Below are positions 33,286 to 42,188 of a stretch of 64,000 nt of DNA, one piece after another. Every line of letters starts with the position of its first letter. Position 1 is the first letter of the stretch. A program made the translations under genes and the position numbers. The stretch comes from Chitinophagales bacterium (lineage in GTDB: Bacteria; Bacteroidota; Bacteroidia; Chitinophagales; Chitinophagaceae): assembly GCA_017303335.1 (NCBI GenBank), contig JAFLBK010000001.1:997001-1061000 (forward strand). The letters are read 5' to 3'. The notes beneath the pieces are model-generated. The model did not search any database. It was given only the letters and a program-made list of their open reading frames with translations, and had not been told where the DNA came from.

Positions 33286-33693
33286 TCAGAATGATAAAGG
33301 AAGTTCGTCAAAAACGTGGTTGCAGTGGGTGCAGCGGTATTGTTTTTTGTAGGTAGCGGCTTGTCCGTACAGGATCCTGTTCTTCAGTTTGCCCCAGGCA
33401 TCTGCGGGGGCGTTGGTTATTTCTTCCACGGTAAGCGCATGCACCTGGCAATGCGGGCAGGCGATCTCTTTAACGTAATTCTCTTCGGCCTGTTTCAGCA
33501 GCGCCTGCGCTTTTTCAAACTCCGATTCTTCCACCAGGATCTTGATACCGCCTACGGCGGGATTGAGCAGCGGATCCACGGTTACAATGTGTTCGTCTTT
33601 GATGTGGCAGTTGATGCCGTTCTCCTGCAGCAGGCCCAGGGTCATGTTGGCGAGCATGTAATTGTCGAAGGATGCTACTTGTTTGAAGTTCAT
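33286..33693 (-). CDS. DUF2007-type putative signal transducing protein
   Basis: 135 residues from ATG 33693. The open frame goes up to 33762, but the extra residues derive from a dispersed repeat (MLVILSASEES), so the internal ATG is preferred. N-terminal DUF2007 domain: FKQVASFDNYMLANMTLGLLQENGINCHIKDEHIVTVDPLLNPAVGGIKILVEESEFEKAQALL. The C-terminal part has two C-x2-C pairs (CPHCQVH and CTHCNHVFDELP), a probable zinc ribbon. Cytoplasmic; function not known. Confidence 0.82.
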   Translation of the reverse strand: MNFKQVASFDNYMLANMTLGLLQENGINCHIKDEHIVTVDPLLNPAVGGIKILVEESEFEKAQALLKQAEENYVKEIACPHCQVHALTVEEITNAPADAWGKLKNRILYGQAATYKKQYRCTHCNHVFDELPLSF

Positions 33694-33730
33694 GGAATGG
33701 TTTATCGAATTGGAATCAAAAGATACGGGA

Positions 33731-34016
33731 GATTCTTCGCTTGCGCTCAGAATGACAAGCAAAAAAAGGTTTGTTTAAGGTGGTTGGTCACCCCTTCAGG
33801 GGATGGGGGTGGATTCTTCGCTTACACTCAGAATGACAAGCAAAAAAAGGTTTGTTTAAGGTGGTTGGTCACCCCTTCAGGGGATGGGGGTGGATTCTTC
33901 GCTTACACTCAGAATGACAAGCAAAAGAGGGTTATTTAGCCGGTTAGTCACCCCTTCAGGGGATGGGGGTGGATTCTCCATTTATACTGGTTAGTCACCC
34001 CTTCAGGGGAAGGGGG
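33731..34016. repeat. 81-bp tandem repeat array
   Basis: Units start at 33731, 33812 and 33893 (periods 81 and 81), with a shortened fourth at 33972. Each unit holds GATTCTTCGCTTACACTCAG, AATGACAAGC and CACCCCTTCAGGGG(A)TGGGGG. Units 1 and 2 are almost identical; unit 3 diverges in the middle; unit 4 keeps only the ends. It fills the gap between the DUF2007 gene and the 3' end of dnaN, reaching within 5 bases of the dnaN stop. Confidence 0.9.
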
Positions 34017-34020
34017 AAAA

Positions 34021-35136
34021 TCAGTTATTCAGCATCAGTGGCATCACCAGCATCAGCAGCTGTTCATCCTCGCCCTGTTCAGAAGGCTTGATGAGGCCGG
34101 CCTTGGTGGGGGTGCTCAGTTCCATCAGCACATCGGATGTATCGGCGCCGTTCAGCATCTCGATCAGGAATTTGGCGTTGAAAGCGATCTGCAGGTCTTC
34201 TCCATCATAAGAGCAGGCCATGCGTTCGTTACCCTCAAAGCTGAAGTCTACATCCTGGGCAGCGAGTTGCAATTCGCTTCCGCTGATGCTCAGCGCCACC
34301 TGGTTGGTGCTCTTGTTGCTGAACACGCTCACGCGGCGGAGTGCATTCTGGAAATCCTGTTTGTTCACGATCATCTTGTACGGGTTATCGGCGGGGATCA
34401 CCACCTTATAATCCGGGAAGCGTGCGTCGATCAGTCGGCAGACGAGTTCGGTTCCGCCATGCACTACGAAGAGGTGGTTGCTGTTGTAGGATACTTTCAG
34501 TTCGTCGTCGTTATCGGGTAAGGAACCTTTGAGCAGGTTCAATGGTTTTTTGGGAACGATGAAGGAATCTTTCTTCGGGCAGCTCACATCGCTGCGGGTA
34601 TACCGAACGAGGCGATGTGCATCGGTGGCTACGAAGGTGATGCCTTTTTTGTCGAGCTCGAAGAACACGCCGGTCATCGCCGGGCGCAGGTCGTCGTTGC
34701 TTACGGCAAAGATGGCTTTGTTGATGGCGGTAACCAGGGCCGAGGATGTCATCGTAAACGAATTGGAGTCGTCGGCAACGGGTTCTTTCGGGAAATTGTC
34801 AGGCGTTTCGCCCATCACTTTATACTTACCGTTGTCGCTGGTGATCTCTACGGCAAAATTCTTATCTACATTAAAAGTGAGTGGTTGTTCGGGAATGTTC
34901 TTCAGGGAGTCCATCAGGATCTTGGCCGGGATGCAGAATTTGCCGCTGTCTTTGGCTTCGATATCGAGGTGAACCTTCATCACGGTTTCCAGGTCGGTAG
35001 CCACCACGGTAAGTTTGTTCTTTTCCACCTCGAACAGGAAATCCTCGAGGATGGGTAATACGGTATTGGCATTGATAACCCCGCTGATCTGCTGCAATTG
35101 TTTCAATAAAGCCGAAGAGGAAACGATGAACTTCAT
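34021..35136 (-). CDS. dnaN: DNA polymerase III sliding clamp, beta subunit
   Basis: 371 residues, the normal length. Three repeated clamp domains: MKFIVSSSALLKQLQQISGVINANTVLPILEDFLFEV at the N-terminus, AMTGVFFELDKKGITFVATDAHRLVRY in the middle, FNAKFLIEMLNGADTSDVLMELS and the C-terminal LMLVMPLML. It forms the dimeric ring that holds polymerase III on DNA. Not near dnaA here. Start ATG at 35136, 20 bases after a good -7 element. Confidence 0.97.
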   Translation of the reverse strand: MKFIVSSSALLKQLQQISGVINANTVLPILEDFLFEVEKNKLTVVATDLETVMKVHLDIEAKDSGKFCIPAKILMDSLKNIPEQPLTFNVDKNFAVEITSDNGKYKVMGETPDNFPKEPVADDSNSFTMTSSALVTAINKAIFAVSNDDLRPAMTGVFFELDKKGITFVATDAHRLVRYTRSDVSCPKKDSFIVPKKPLNLLKGSLPDNDDELKVSYNSNHLFVVHGGTELVCRLIDARFPDYKVVIPADNPYKMIVNKQDFQNALRRVSVFSNKSTNQVALSISGSELQLAAQDVDFSFEGNERMACSYDGEDLQIAFNAKFLIEMLNGADTSDVLMELSTPTKAGLIKPSEQGEDEQLLMLVMPLMLNN

Positions 35137-35155
35137 ATAATAGGTCTTTAGTCCG

Positions 35156-35163
35156 CAAATATA
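35156..35163 (-). promoter_or_regulatory. -7 element of the dnaN promoter
   Basis: TATATTTG on the minus strand matches the Bacteroidota TAnnTTTG consensus, 20 bases upstream of the dnaN start. The nearest TTTG is 25 bases further up, longer than the usual spacing, so the -33 element is uncertain. Confidence 0.45.
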
Positions 35164-35471
35164 TTGGTTCAGCCGGATAAAACGGGGGCAAATTTTGAAC
35201 AGCAGCCTTCACCTCACCCCGTCCCGATAGCTATCGGGACTCTCCTCCAGGAGAGGGGGCACATTTCGTTCAGAAAAATGGGTTCTTTCACAAATTGAAT
35301 TTCGGAACCAGGCAGGATGGCTGTAAACCAATAAGCCAATAAACAAGTAAACCAGCAAGACCCCGTAATCCACAAGCCTTCATAAGTTTTGCTTGCACAC
35401 AATATTCCAGCAGGGTATATTGTTTACCATCAGCGATCGCTTGCCGTCACTGACGTCCAAAATTAATACGT
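35164..35471. other. Intergenic region between divergent dnaN and surface operon
   Basis: About 300 bases with no gene. It contains the palindrome GTCCCGATAGCTATCGGGAC (35221-35240) and further on the A/C-rich words CCAATAAACAAGTAAACC also seen before 22373. Promoters of both operons must lie here. Confidence 0.5.
35221..35240. repeat. Perfect 20-bp palindrome
   Basis: Third copy in the window of the family with core CCGATAGCTATCGG, here outside genes. Confidence 0.85.
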
Positions 35472-37292
35472 ATGAAAAAACTGCTACTGCTTCTCTTGCC
35501 GGCCTTTTTCTGCCTGTACCTGTCGGCCCAGCCCCAGCAAATACGCATTGTAAGCTTTACGGTGAAGAACCAGTTACCGGCCAGCGTCGACAACTGGAAC
35601 AGTACACCCGGCTCCTTGCTGCTGGTAGCCCAGGCTCAACCGGGTGTTCGGGTACCGGGCCTTAAGCTGGTGGTGCAGATCAAATCGGGCGGCGCGGTTG
35701 TTTGCGGCAACGCATCCACCGGTGGTATGCCCGTAGATAATTTCCAGGCCCGTACGTTTTCGGTACAGGAACTCACCGGGGCGCTGCAGGGTTGCAGGGA
35801 ACTGAAAGACGGCAGCTATACCATCTGCGTGCAGTTCTTCAACGGCGAACGCAAGGAGGTAAGCCAGGAAGTATGTAAGGAGTTTAGAGTGGAAATACCG
35901 AAGCAGGAAGATTTTGCTCCGCCAACCCTGATCGTTCCGGCCCACGAATCCAAACTTCTCAAAAAAGACATACAGAAACCCATCAGCTTCCGCTGGACAC
36001 CTCTTGTTCCCAAACCAAAAGAACCGGTTACCTATCGTCTTAAGGTATGGCAACTGATGCAGGGCCAGAACGGGATGCAGGCCATGCAGGCCAACCAGCC
36101 GCTGCTGACCAGGGATGTTGAGAACATCACCCAGGCGGTTGTAGCCGGCAGCGCTATCTATACAGGCCCCTGCCGCCCGCCCTATCTCTGCGATTTCATC
36201 TGGGCCGTGCAGGCATTGAACAAAGATGGAAAACCCATCGGCCGTAACAACGGCAACAGCGAACCCTTTGTATTCAAGATCGCGGATGATAATATTAATA
36301 CGAAGATCGACAGCGTGGATGTAAGCTGCTGCGCCAACGGCAAACAGAATATATATATAAAGATCAGCAACCTGCACCTCAGCAACCCGGCGCAGGTAAC
36401 AGCCATCAAGTACCGGGTGAATGGTACCGGGCCCATCACCAGCCTCTCACCAACCACACCCGGGCTCGCATTTACCATTCCGCCCAACAGTTCGCAGGTA
36501 TTCACCGGCTCGATCAATTGCATCGACAGCATGAAGACGATCAAATTCATCGTGGATGCCATCTGGCCCAGCGACCCCGATAACATCAACAACGAAACCG
36601 CCTGGGATACGCTCAAGTGCGCCTGCGATCCCTGCCGCACCATCGGGGTAACCATTACCAAAGACACGCTCACCAGCACCGCCAGCACCAGCGGACAGGT
36701 ATTATTGTCGGGTGTACTGAGCGGGTTGAACCCCAATACCGTGAAGAAGATCACCATCGAACTGATCTACTTCAACATCACACAAACCGGCGACAGCAAT
36801 TGTGCGAAGTGCGCCGAGAACAGGGAATGGGGCAATTTCATCAAGCCCGGCAGTTCGGTATTCACCGGGTTCGGAACCGGAGTACTGAACGGCGTGAACT
36901 TCGGCAGGGAATGGACCTGGCTGAGCACCGTGCAGAAAGAATGTGATACCCATGGCACCGGCGGAGAAGGGCATGGCGGCAATGGAACGGGTTTGCCCGG
37001 ACTTAATAAAGACTGCGCCACCTGCGGAAACAATGCCCGAACCGAACCACCACCTCCACCCGACCAGGCAGGCAACGCGGCCAAGATCGCCGTCACCGGC
37101 CCGATCGTGATCAACCCGCAGCCCGTGCCCAAAGCGAACAGCTTCTCCCTGCCCATCGCGGTACCGCCGGGCAGCAGTTTGAATTGCTGCGGCGATAGAA
37201 TAAAGATCTGTATTCGATATACCATCTGGGATTTTTGTTGTCATGCATGCGATGTGATCAAATGCTACGAGATCGAACGAAAAGCCAAATGA
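35472..37292 (+). CDS. Exported protein with FN3-like and Cys-rich modules (surface operon, gene 1)
   Basis: 606 residues. Signal peptide MKKLLLLLLPAFFCLYLSAQ. The N-terminal half (25-270) has a domain with PISFRWTPLVPKPKEPVTYRLKVWQL ... FIWAVQALNKDGKPIG, clearly the same module as in the fourth gene of the operon. From about 275 to 606 come two beta modules with many cysteines (VSCCANGKQNIYIK, CACDPC, NCAKCAENREWG, CCGDRIKICIRYTIWDFCCHACDVIKCYEI); the last recurs at the end of the 1043-residue protein next door. No known family named. Likely a surface or periplasmic structural protein held by disulfides. Confidence 0.75.
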   Translation: MKKLLLLLLPAFFCLYLSAQPQQIRIVSFTVKNQLPASVDNWNSTPGSLLLVAQAQPGVRVPGLKLVVQIKSGGAVVCGNASTGGMPVDNFQARTFSVQELTGALQGCRELKDGSYTICVQFFNGERKEVSQEVCKEFRVEIPKQEDFAPPTLIVPAHESKLLKKDIQKPISFRWTPLVPKPKEPVTYRLKVWQLMQGQNGMQAMQANQPLLTRDVENITQAVVAGSAIYTGPCRPPYLCDFIWAVQALNKDGKPIGRNNGNSEPFVFKIADDNINTKIDSVDVSCCANGKQNIYIKISNLHLSNPAQVTAIKYRVNGTGPITSLSPTTPGLAFTIPPNSSQVFTGSINCIDSMKTIKFIVDAIWPSDPDNINNETAWDTLKCACDPCRTIGVTITKDTLTSTASTSGQVLLSGVLSGLNPNTVKKITIELIYFNITQTGDSNCAKCAENREWGNFIKPGSSVFTGFGTGVLNGVNFGREWTWLSTVQKECDTHGTGGEGHGGNGTGLPGLNKDCATCGNNARTEPPPPPDQAGNAAKIAVTGPIVINPQPVPKANSFSLPIAVPPGSSLNCCGDRIKICIRYTIWDFCCHACDVIKCYEIERKAK

Positions 37293-37318
37293 TCCTTTAA
37301 AAGCCTAAACTGATTATC

Positions 37319-40300
37319 ATGAAACAGATCAAAACATATTTGCGGTTCTTCTTACTGATCACAACGCTGGCGCTTGCTTCGCAGGCACGTTCACAGGTGA
37401 ACGGGTTCACGCTTGCCGATCCTGTTTTCCCGACAGCGCACAACCTCGGAACCAGTTTCCCGGTAAATGTTTCGTTCAACTGGACGCCCACCACCACCAG
37501 CGCCACGGTGGTCATCAATTACAATTCCGCCCTTGTGAGTTACGATCCGTCCTGTACGGCCAGCCTGCCCGGTTGCATGACGGTCACTAACAGCGGCTCG
37601 GCCGTAACGGTTACCATCAGCAGCTTATCGGCCTGCACAAATACCGGGGCCATCAGTTTCAACATCTGCTTTAAATACAATTGTCCCGATTCCTGTACCG
37701 GTGTGATCAAACCCGCCCTCTTCAACGGCACCCTTACCGACAACCTCAGCACCACCAAAACAGCCAGCTGCACAGCCAACGGTATACTGAACAATAACGT
37801 GTCGATGAGCCATAATTTCTGGGCCTTCAACCAGCTTACGGCGGAGGTTACGTACCGGGTTTGCTTTTACAACCCCGATTGCTTCAAGATCAAGAATCCC
37901 AGTTTTACCGTAAGTCTTTCACCGGCATTGGGAACGATCACGTCGGTATACGGCGGATCGTATACCTATACCTTATCGGGATCAACGATCACTCCCAACA
38001 CAACAGCGTTGAATCAATACGCGGCGGATTGTTTCTTCTATGTCGTCAAACTGCCCTGTAATACGGGACTTGGGCAAACGCTTACCAGTAATGTAACCAT
38101 GAAAGGCACCAATTGCGGTGTGCCCAACAGCACCATCAAGGGTCCGCTGGCGGCATCGTATACCATACCGGCCGTGCCGGCCGCAACGCCCAGTATCTCG
38201 GTGTCGAGCACGGCTACGGCGGGATACTTTTATTACAACATCACCAACAATGGCAATGTGCCGCTGAATTTAACGGCTACCAATTTCTTACCGGCCGTGC
38301 ATCTGAAGAACTCGCCCAACTCGGTATTGCAGAACACCTCGCAGGCGGGGTTGAACTGCACGATCAAATACTATAACTGTTCACTCACACCTACGGCTGC
38401 ATTTCCGCTGGTGGGCAGCGGCGCAACGGATAACAACGCACCGGCTACCAACACCAATAAGTTCGATCACGTGATCAATAATTTATTGCCGGGGCAGAAC
38501 GTGAGCCTGTATTTATATTATGATCTTACTTCTTCCTGCAGCGGTCCGGCCGGAACGCCTCCTTACCGCGACAGCCTGGCCATTACCTATAACTGTGCAG
38601 CGCCGCCATCGCCCTGCATACCCTGCGGACCCGGCGGCCAGCAGAACCCGGTGATCGTGTACAACCCGCAGCCGAATATGATCTGCATGACAAACATCAG
38701 CCTGCCGGGCTGCAAGAACCTCGGCGATACGCTTGATCTCTGTTATGAATTCAGGAATACCGGCGACGCGGCATTTGTGGGCGGACAATATAATATACAA
38801 TTACCCAGCTGGCTGCAGGCTGTTTATTCGAGCGTGGTGTATACCGGATTCTCGCCCCTGCCCACGATCGTGCCGGCATCCAATATCAAATTCAACCTGC
38901 CGAATATTCCGGCGAGTACGAGCGCTACCTACAAGATCTGTTTCAAAGCCGTGGTGCAACCCGGCGCCGTAGGCGGACCGAACGGCTTCTGGTCCATCAT
39001 GTCGGGTGGTAACCTCATCAATCCGCAATGGACCTGTTATACGTCTTTCAATATCTGCGCATTCGCGGCGATCGGGGTGGATAAGAAAGTAAAAGGAAAT
39101 CTCAACAGCAGTTTTGCCAACAGCGCACAGGGCAACCCGAACACGGCGGTGGATTGGGAGATCACGGTACGCAATACCGGAACCATTGCGGTGGACAACC
39201 TCGTGGTGATCGATCGCATACCGGCGATCGGTAATCTTACCATACTCGGAAGTCCGGCTTCCGCACCCGTGAGCAACCAGTTCAACATGCAGATGCTTAC
39301 GGCGCCCACCAATATCAATTATACAGCAACCTATACAACCACGCAGAACATCTGCACCGGCTGGCCGGCAACGGGTACGCCTTGTAATACGGGTGTGTGG
39401 ACCGGTGTTGTTTCGAATGGCGGCGTGAAGTTCGCCTTCAACCCAACTTTTACCCTGGCACCGGGCGGCACGTACACATTTACTTTCCAGACCAAGATCC
39501 CGGCAGGCACAGCCAACGGGCTGGTTGATTGCAATACCGTTGGCTTCATCGCCAAATCGCAAACAGGCGGATACAATATCAACCCGGTGGAATCTGTTCC
39601 GGTATGCGTGGAAGTGGTGACACCCGAAGTGCCGCCGGGCGGTTGCTGCAAAGACCTGCTGAAGAAGATACAAACCACGCAAAGCGTGAGCAACGATATG
39701 CTCACGGTGAACGCGACACTTACAGCCGGGCCGAACAAACTCACGAAGGTTACCGTTTCGCTGGTGAACTTTGAAGTGAAGCATCCGAAAGATTGCGATG
39801 TATGTGTGAAAGATCCACGCTTGTTCGGTAATATCACGAACCCCACAAGCCCGATCGCTTTTGGTTTGGTACCGCCCAGCGTTCCGTTCTCGCACCTCGT
39901 AGCCTGGAAAGACAGCGCCGGATACAGTTTTGCCAACGGCGTTCCGCTGAACTTCAGCATACCCCTGCCACCCCGCAGCCCGATCGCCTGCTGCTGCGAT
40001 ACGATCGAATACTGCATCCGCTATACATTCACCGATACCGCCTGTGTTACCTGCGATACCACTATCTGCTACAAAACATACAATGGAAAAGATTGCAAGG
40101 AAACGGGTGGAGGCAACAACGGCGAACCATGCAACTGCGCCTGGGACCCGGTATTCAAATACGAGGGCGGACAAAAAGCCGTTGCCTGCGGCGGATCGAT
40201 CACGCTGATGAAAGGAAACATACCGGTATCGCTAGCGCCGAATTTCCAGTGCACGCCGCCATCGCCCACCTGTACGCCTTCGGGCCTGCAGGTAACGATC

Positions 40301-40450
40301 ACCAACAACGTAACGGGGGTAACATCGATACTAACGGGACCGAATTATAATTACACGTTCCTGCAGTCGGGGACCTATACGTATAACCTCTCAGGCAGTT
40401 GCGGCGGCAAACCCTGCAATTGCCAGCTGACGGTGATCATACCACAATAA
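37319..40450 (+). CDS. Large exported Cys/Thr-rich repeat protein (surface operon, gene 2)
   Basis: 1043 residues, signal peptide at 1-27 (KTYLRFFLLITTLALASQARS). Long series of Thr/Ser/Asn-rich beta domains with regular cysteines; from about 585 a DUF11-like conserved repeat (VDWEITVRNTGTIAVDNLVVIDRIPAIGNLTI) appears, a type of domain found in surface adhesins. Near 880-935 the Cys-rich module CCCDTIEYCIRYTFTDTACVTCDTTICYK matches the end of the preceding protein. No T9SS tail is visible. Gene starts 26 bases after the preceding one. Confidence 0.8.
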   Translation: MKQIKTYLRFFLLITTLALASQARSQVNGFTLADPVFPTAHNLGTSFPVNVSFNWTPTTTSATVVINYNSALVSYDPSCTASLPGCMTVTNSGSAVTVTISSLSACTNTGAISFNICFKYNCPDSCTGVIKPALFNGTLTDNLSTTKTASCTANGILNNNVSMSHNFWAFNQLTAEVTYRVCFYNPDCFKIKNPSFTVSLSPALGTITSVYGGSYTYTLSGSTITPNTTALNQYAADCFFYVVKLPCNTGLGQTLTSNVTMKGTNCGVPNSTIKGPLAASYTIPAVPAATPSISVSSTATAGYFYYNITNNGNVPLNLTATNFLPAVHLKNSPNSVLQNTSQAGLNCTIKYYNCSLTPTAAFPLVGSGATDNNAPATNTNKFDHVINNLLPGQNVSLYLYYDLTSSCSGPAGTPPYRDSLAITYNCAAPPSPCIPCGPGGQQNPVIVYNPQPNMICMTNISLPGCKNLGDTLDLCYEFRNTGDAAFVGGQYNIQLPSWLQAVYSSVVYTGFSPLPTIVPASNIKFNLPNIPASTSATYKICFKAVVQPGAVGGPNGFWSIMSGGNLINPQWTCYTSFNICAFAAIGVDKKVKGNLNSSFANSAQGNPNTAVDWEITVRNTGTIAVDNLVVIDRIPAIGNLTILGSPASAPVSNQFNMQMLTAPTNINYTATYTTTQNICTGWPATGTPCNTGVWTGVVSNGGVKFAFNPTFTLAPGGTYTFTFQTKIPAGTANGLVDCNTVGFIAKSQTGGYNINPVESVPVCVEVVTPEVPPGGCCKDLLKKIQTTQSVSNDMLTVNATLTAGPNKLTKVTVSLVNFEVKHPKDCDVCVKDPRLFGNITNPTSPIAFGLVPPSVPFSHLVAWKDSAGYSFANGVPLNFSIPLPPRSPIACCCDTIEYCIRYTFTDTACVTCDTTICYKTYNGKDCKETGGGNNGEPCNCAWDPVFKYEGGQKAVACGGSITLMKGNIPVSLAPNFQCTPPSPTCTPSGLQVTITNNVTGVTSILTGPNYNYTFLQSGTYTYNLSGSCGGKPCNCQLTVIIPQ

Positions 40451-40454
40451 ACCT

Positions 40455-42185
40455 ATGACAAAAAGAACCACGGTACTGTTATCGCTTATCTGTTTTGTCT
40501 GCAGCGCTCCGCATGCGCAAACAAAACCTCCAGGCTTTTCGGTGAGCGGAACGGCAGGCATCACCTATGAAGGATACGGGTTGAGCAGAAGCCCTTCGGG
40601 ATGGACGGGTTATACGGCCCGCCGGCCCTGGAACCAGGTTCGCTTCAACTTTACGCCTTCCTTTAAGTTCGGGAAAGATTTCAGTCTGCCGTTCAATTTC
40701 AATTTTGCCGCAGTGCCAACCAACTTTGCCGGGCCTTATGCCGGGATCAAAAACCAGAACTTCGGACAGTTCATCACCAACCCGATGAACAGTTTCGGAC
40801 TGAACCCGAAATACAAATGGGCCGAGCTGCAACTGGGCACACAATATTTAAAGTATTCCGATCTCTCCACCGGCGATATCGGCATCTTCGGGGCCGGTGT
40901 GGATCTTCGTCCTAAAACCTGGCGCTTTAAATTCTTCACCGGTATTTCGCAGGAGGGCGTGAATTATTTTGCCGGTCCGCCCACCGTTACCGGCGCCTAC
41001 AAACGGAAGAACTGGATGGTACAGGTCGGCAACGAGTTGGAAGGAAAATATTTGTTTGCGGTGAACCTGGCCAAGGGAAAAGACGTACCCGCTTCCGCAT
41101 CGCCACCGCCCACCACCATCAAACCACAGGAAGGCGTAGTGATCAGCGTGCTGGGTAATGTGTATGTAGACAAGATCTATTTCAAAGGCGAGGCCGCACA
41201 ATCCACCTTTACCAAAGATGTGACAACGCCCACCACTACCCTGCTTCGGGGATTGAAACCCTTCATTGAACCACACACTTCTTCGCTCACCGATTTTGCC
41301 GGGCAATTGAGCGTGGGAAGAAAGTCAACCAATTTCGACATCGGCCTTATGCTGAAATACATCGGCGCGGGCTTTCAGACAACGGGCTATCCCTACCTGC
41401 AACCCGACCGCTTTGATTATACGCTCAACACCCGCTTCAATGCCTGGAAGAACAAAGCCGGCGGGTATAAGATGAATGTAGTGGCCAGCGCCGGCCGCCG
41501 GGTAAATAATTTAAAGAACACGGCGCTGAAAGCGAATCAATTCATCGCCAACCTCAACTGGTACACACAATTTGATGACCACTGGAGTTTGAATATTAAC
41601 TACAATAATTTCGGTTTTCAGTCGGCCAGCGGCACCAACCCCTACGGCATTAAAAATGTAAGCAATGATCTTGGCGTGAACCCAACCTTTACCTGGACAG
41701 GTACGAAGATCATGCACCTCGTAAGCCTGAGTTATAATTACAGCAAGTACGACGAGCGGGATGTGATGACGGGACTGACCACATCCAACAACACCCATAC
41801 GGCACTGCTTACCTATGTGCCCACTTATCTTACCAAAGACCTTTCACCCGATTTCAGCGTCCTGTATTTTTACAATGATGTACCGCTGGCAAAAGTGAAA
41901 CTCTTTACGGTGAGCAGCGCCCTCAATACCAATGTGGCCAAAAAGAAGATCCGCCTGCGGGGACAATTGCAGTATACATTGGGTAAGCTGAATGCGTTCA
42001 GCAATAACAATAACCTCATTGCTTCCTGCAATATCGATTACAAGATCACGAAGAAACTGAGCTGGAATACTTTTTTAACCACCAACTATTATAAATACGG
42101 AAACGAGATCACGCCCGTTGGAGCCAATTACCTGGAAAGCATGTGTCGTACCGGCTTTCAGTACAGCTTTGATACAAAACGATAA
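40455..42185 (+). CDS. Outer membrane beta-barrel protein (surface operon, gene 3)
   Basis: 576 residues; signal peptide ends near SAPHAQ. The rest is alternating amphipathic beta strands rich in aromatic residues (YKWAELQLGTQYLKYSDLS, SLNINYNNFGFQS, IDYKITKKLSWNTFLTTNYYKYG) and ends in an aromatic-terminated last strand (GFQYSFDTKR), as for outer membrane barrels. It is not a TonB-dependent receptor (no plug). It begins four bases after the stop of the preceding gene and may anchor or export the two large proteins. Confidence 0.8.
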   Translation: MTKRTTVLLSLICFVCSAPHAQTKPPGFSVSGTAGITYEGYGLSRSPSGWTGYTARRPWNQVRFNFTPSFKFGKDFSLPFNFNFAAVPTNFAGPYAGIKNQNFGQFITNPMNSFGLNPKYKWAELQLGTQYLKYSDLSTGDIGIFGAGVDLRPKTWRFKFFTGISQEGVNYFAGPPTVTGAYKRKNWMVQVGNELEGKYLFAVNLAKGKDVPASASPPPTTIKPQEGVVISVLGNVYVDKIYFKGEAAQSTFTKDVTTPTTTLLRGLKPFIEPHTSSLTDFAGQLSVGRKSTNFDIGLMLKYIGAGFQTTGYPYLQPDRFDYTLNTRFNAWKNKAGGYKMNVVASAGRRVNNLKNTALKANQFIANLNWYTQFDDHWSLNINYNNFGFQSASGTNPYGIKNVSNDLGVNPTFTWTGTKIMHLVSLSYNYSKYDERDVMTGLTTSNNTHTALLTYVPTYLTKDLSPDFSVLYFYNDVPLAKVKLFTVSSALNTNVAKKKIRLRGQLQYTLGKLNAFSNNNNLIASCNIDYKITKKLSWNTFLTTNYYKYGNEITPVGANYLESMCRTGFQYSFDTKR

Positions 42186-42188
42186 CCG

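Noticed and set aside
33731..34016. CRISPR array
   Set aside because: The units are repeated over their whole length, without unique spacers, and no cas gene is near.
38801..40174. 457-codon open frame on the minus strand
   Set aside because: Antisense of the large Cys-rich surface protein; no motifs.
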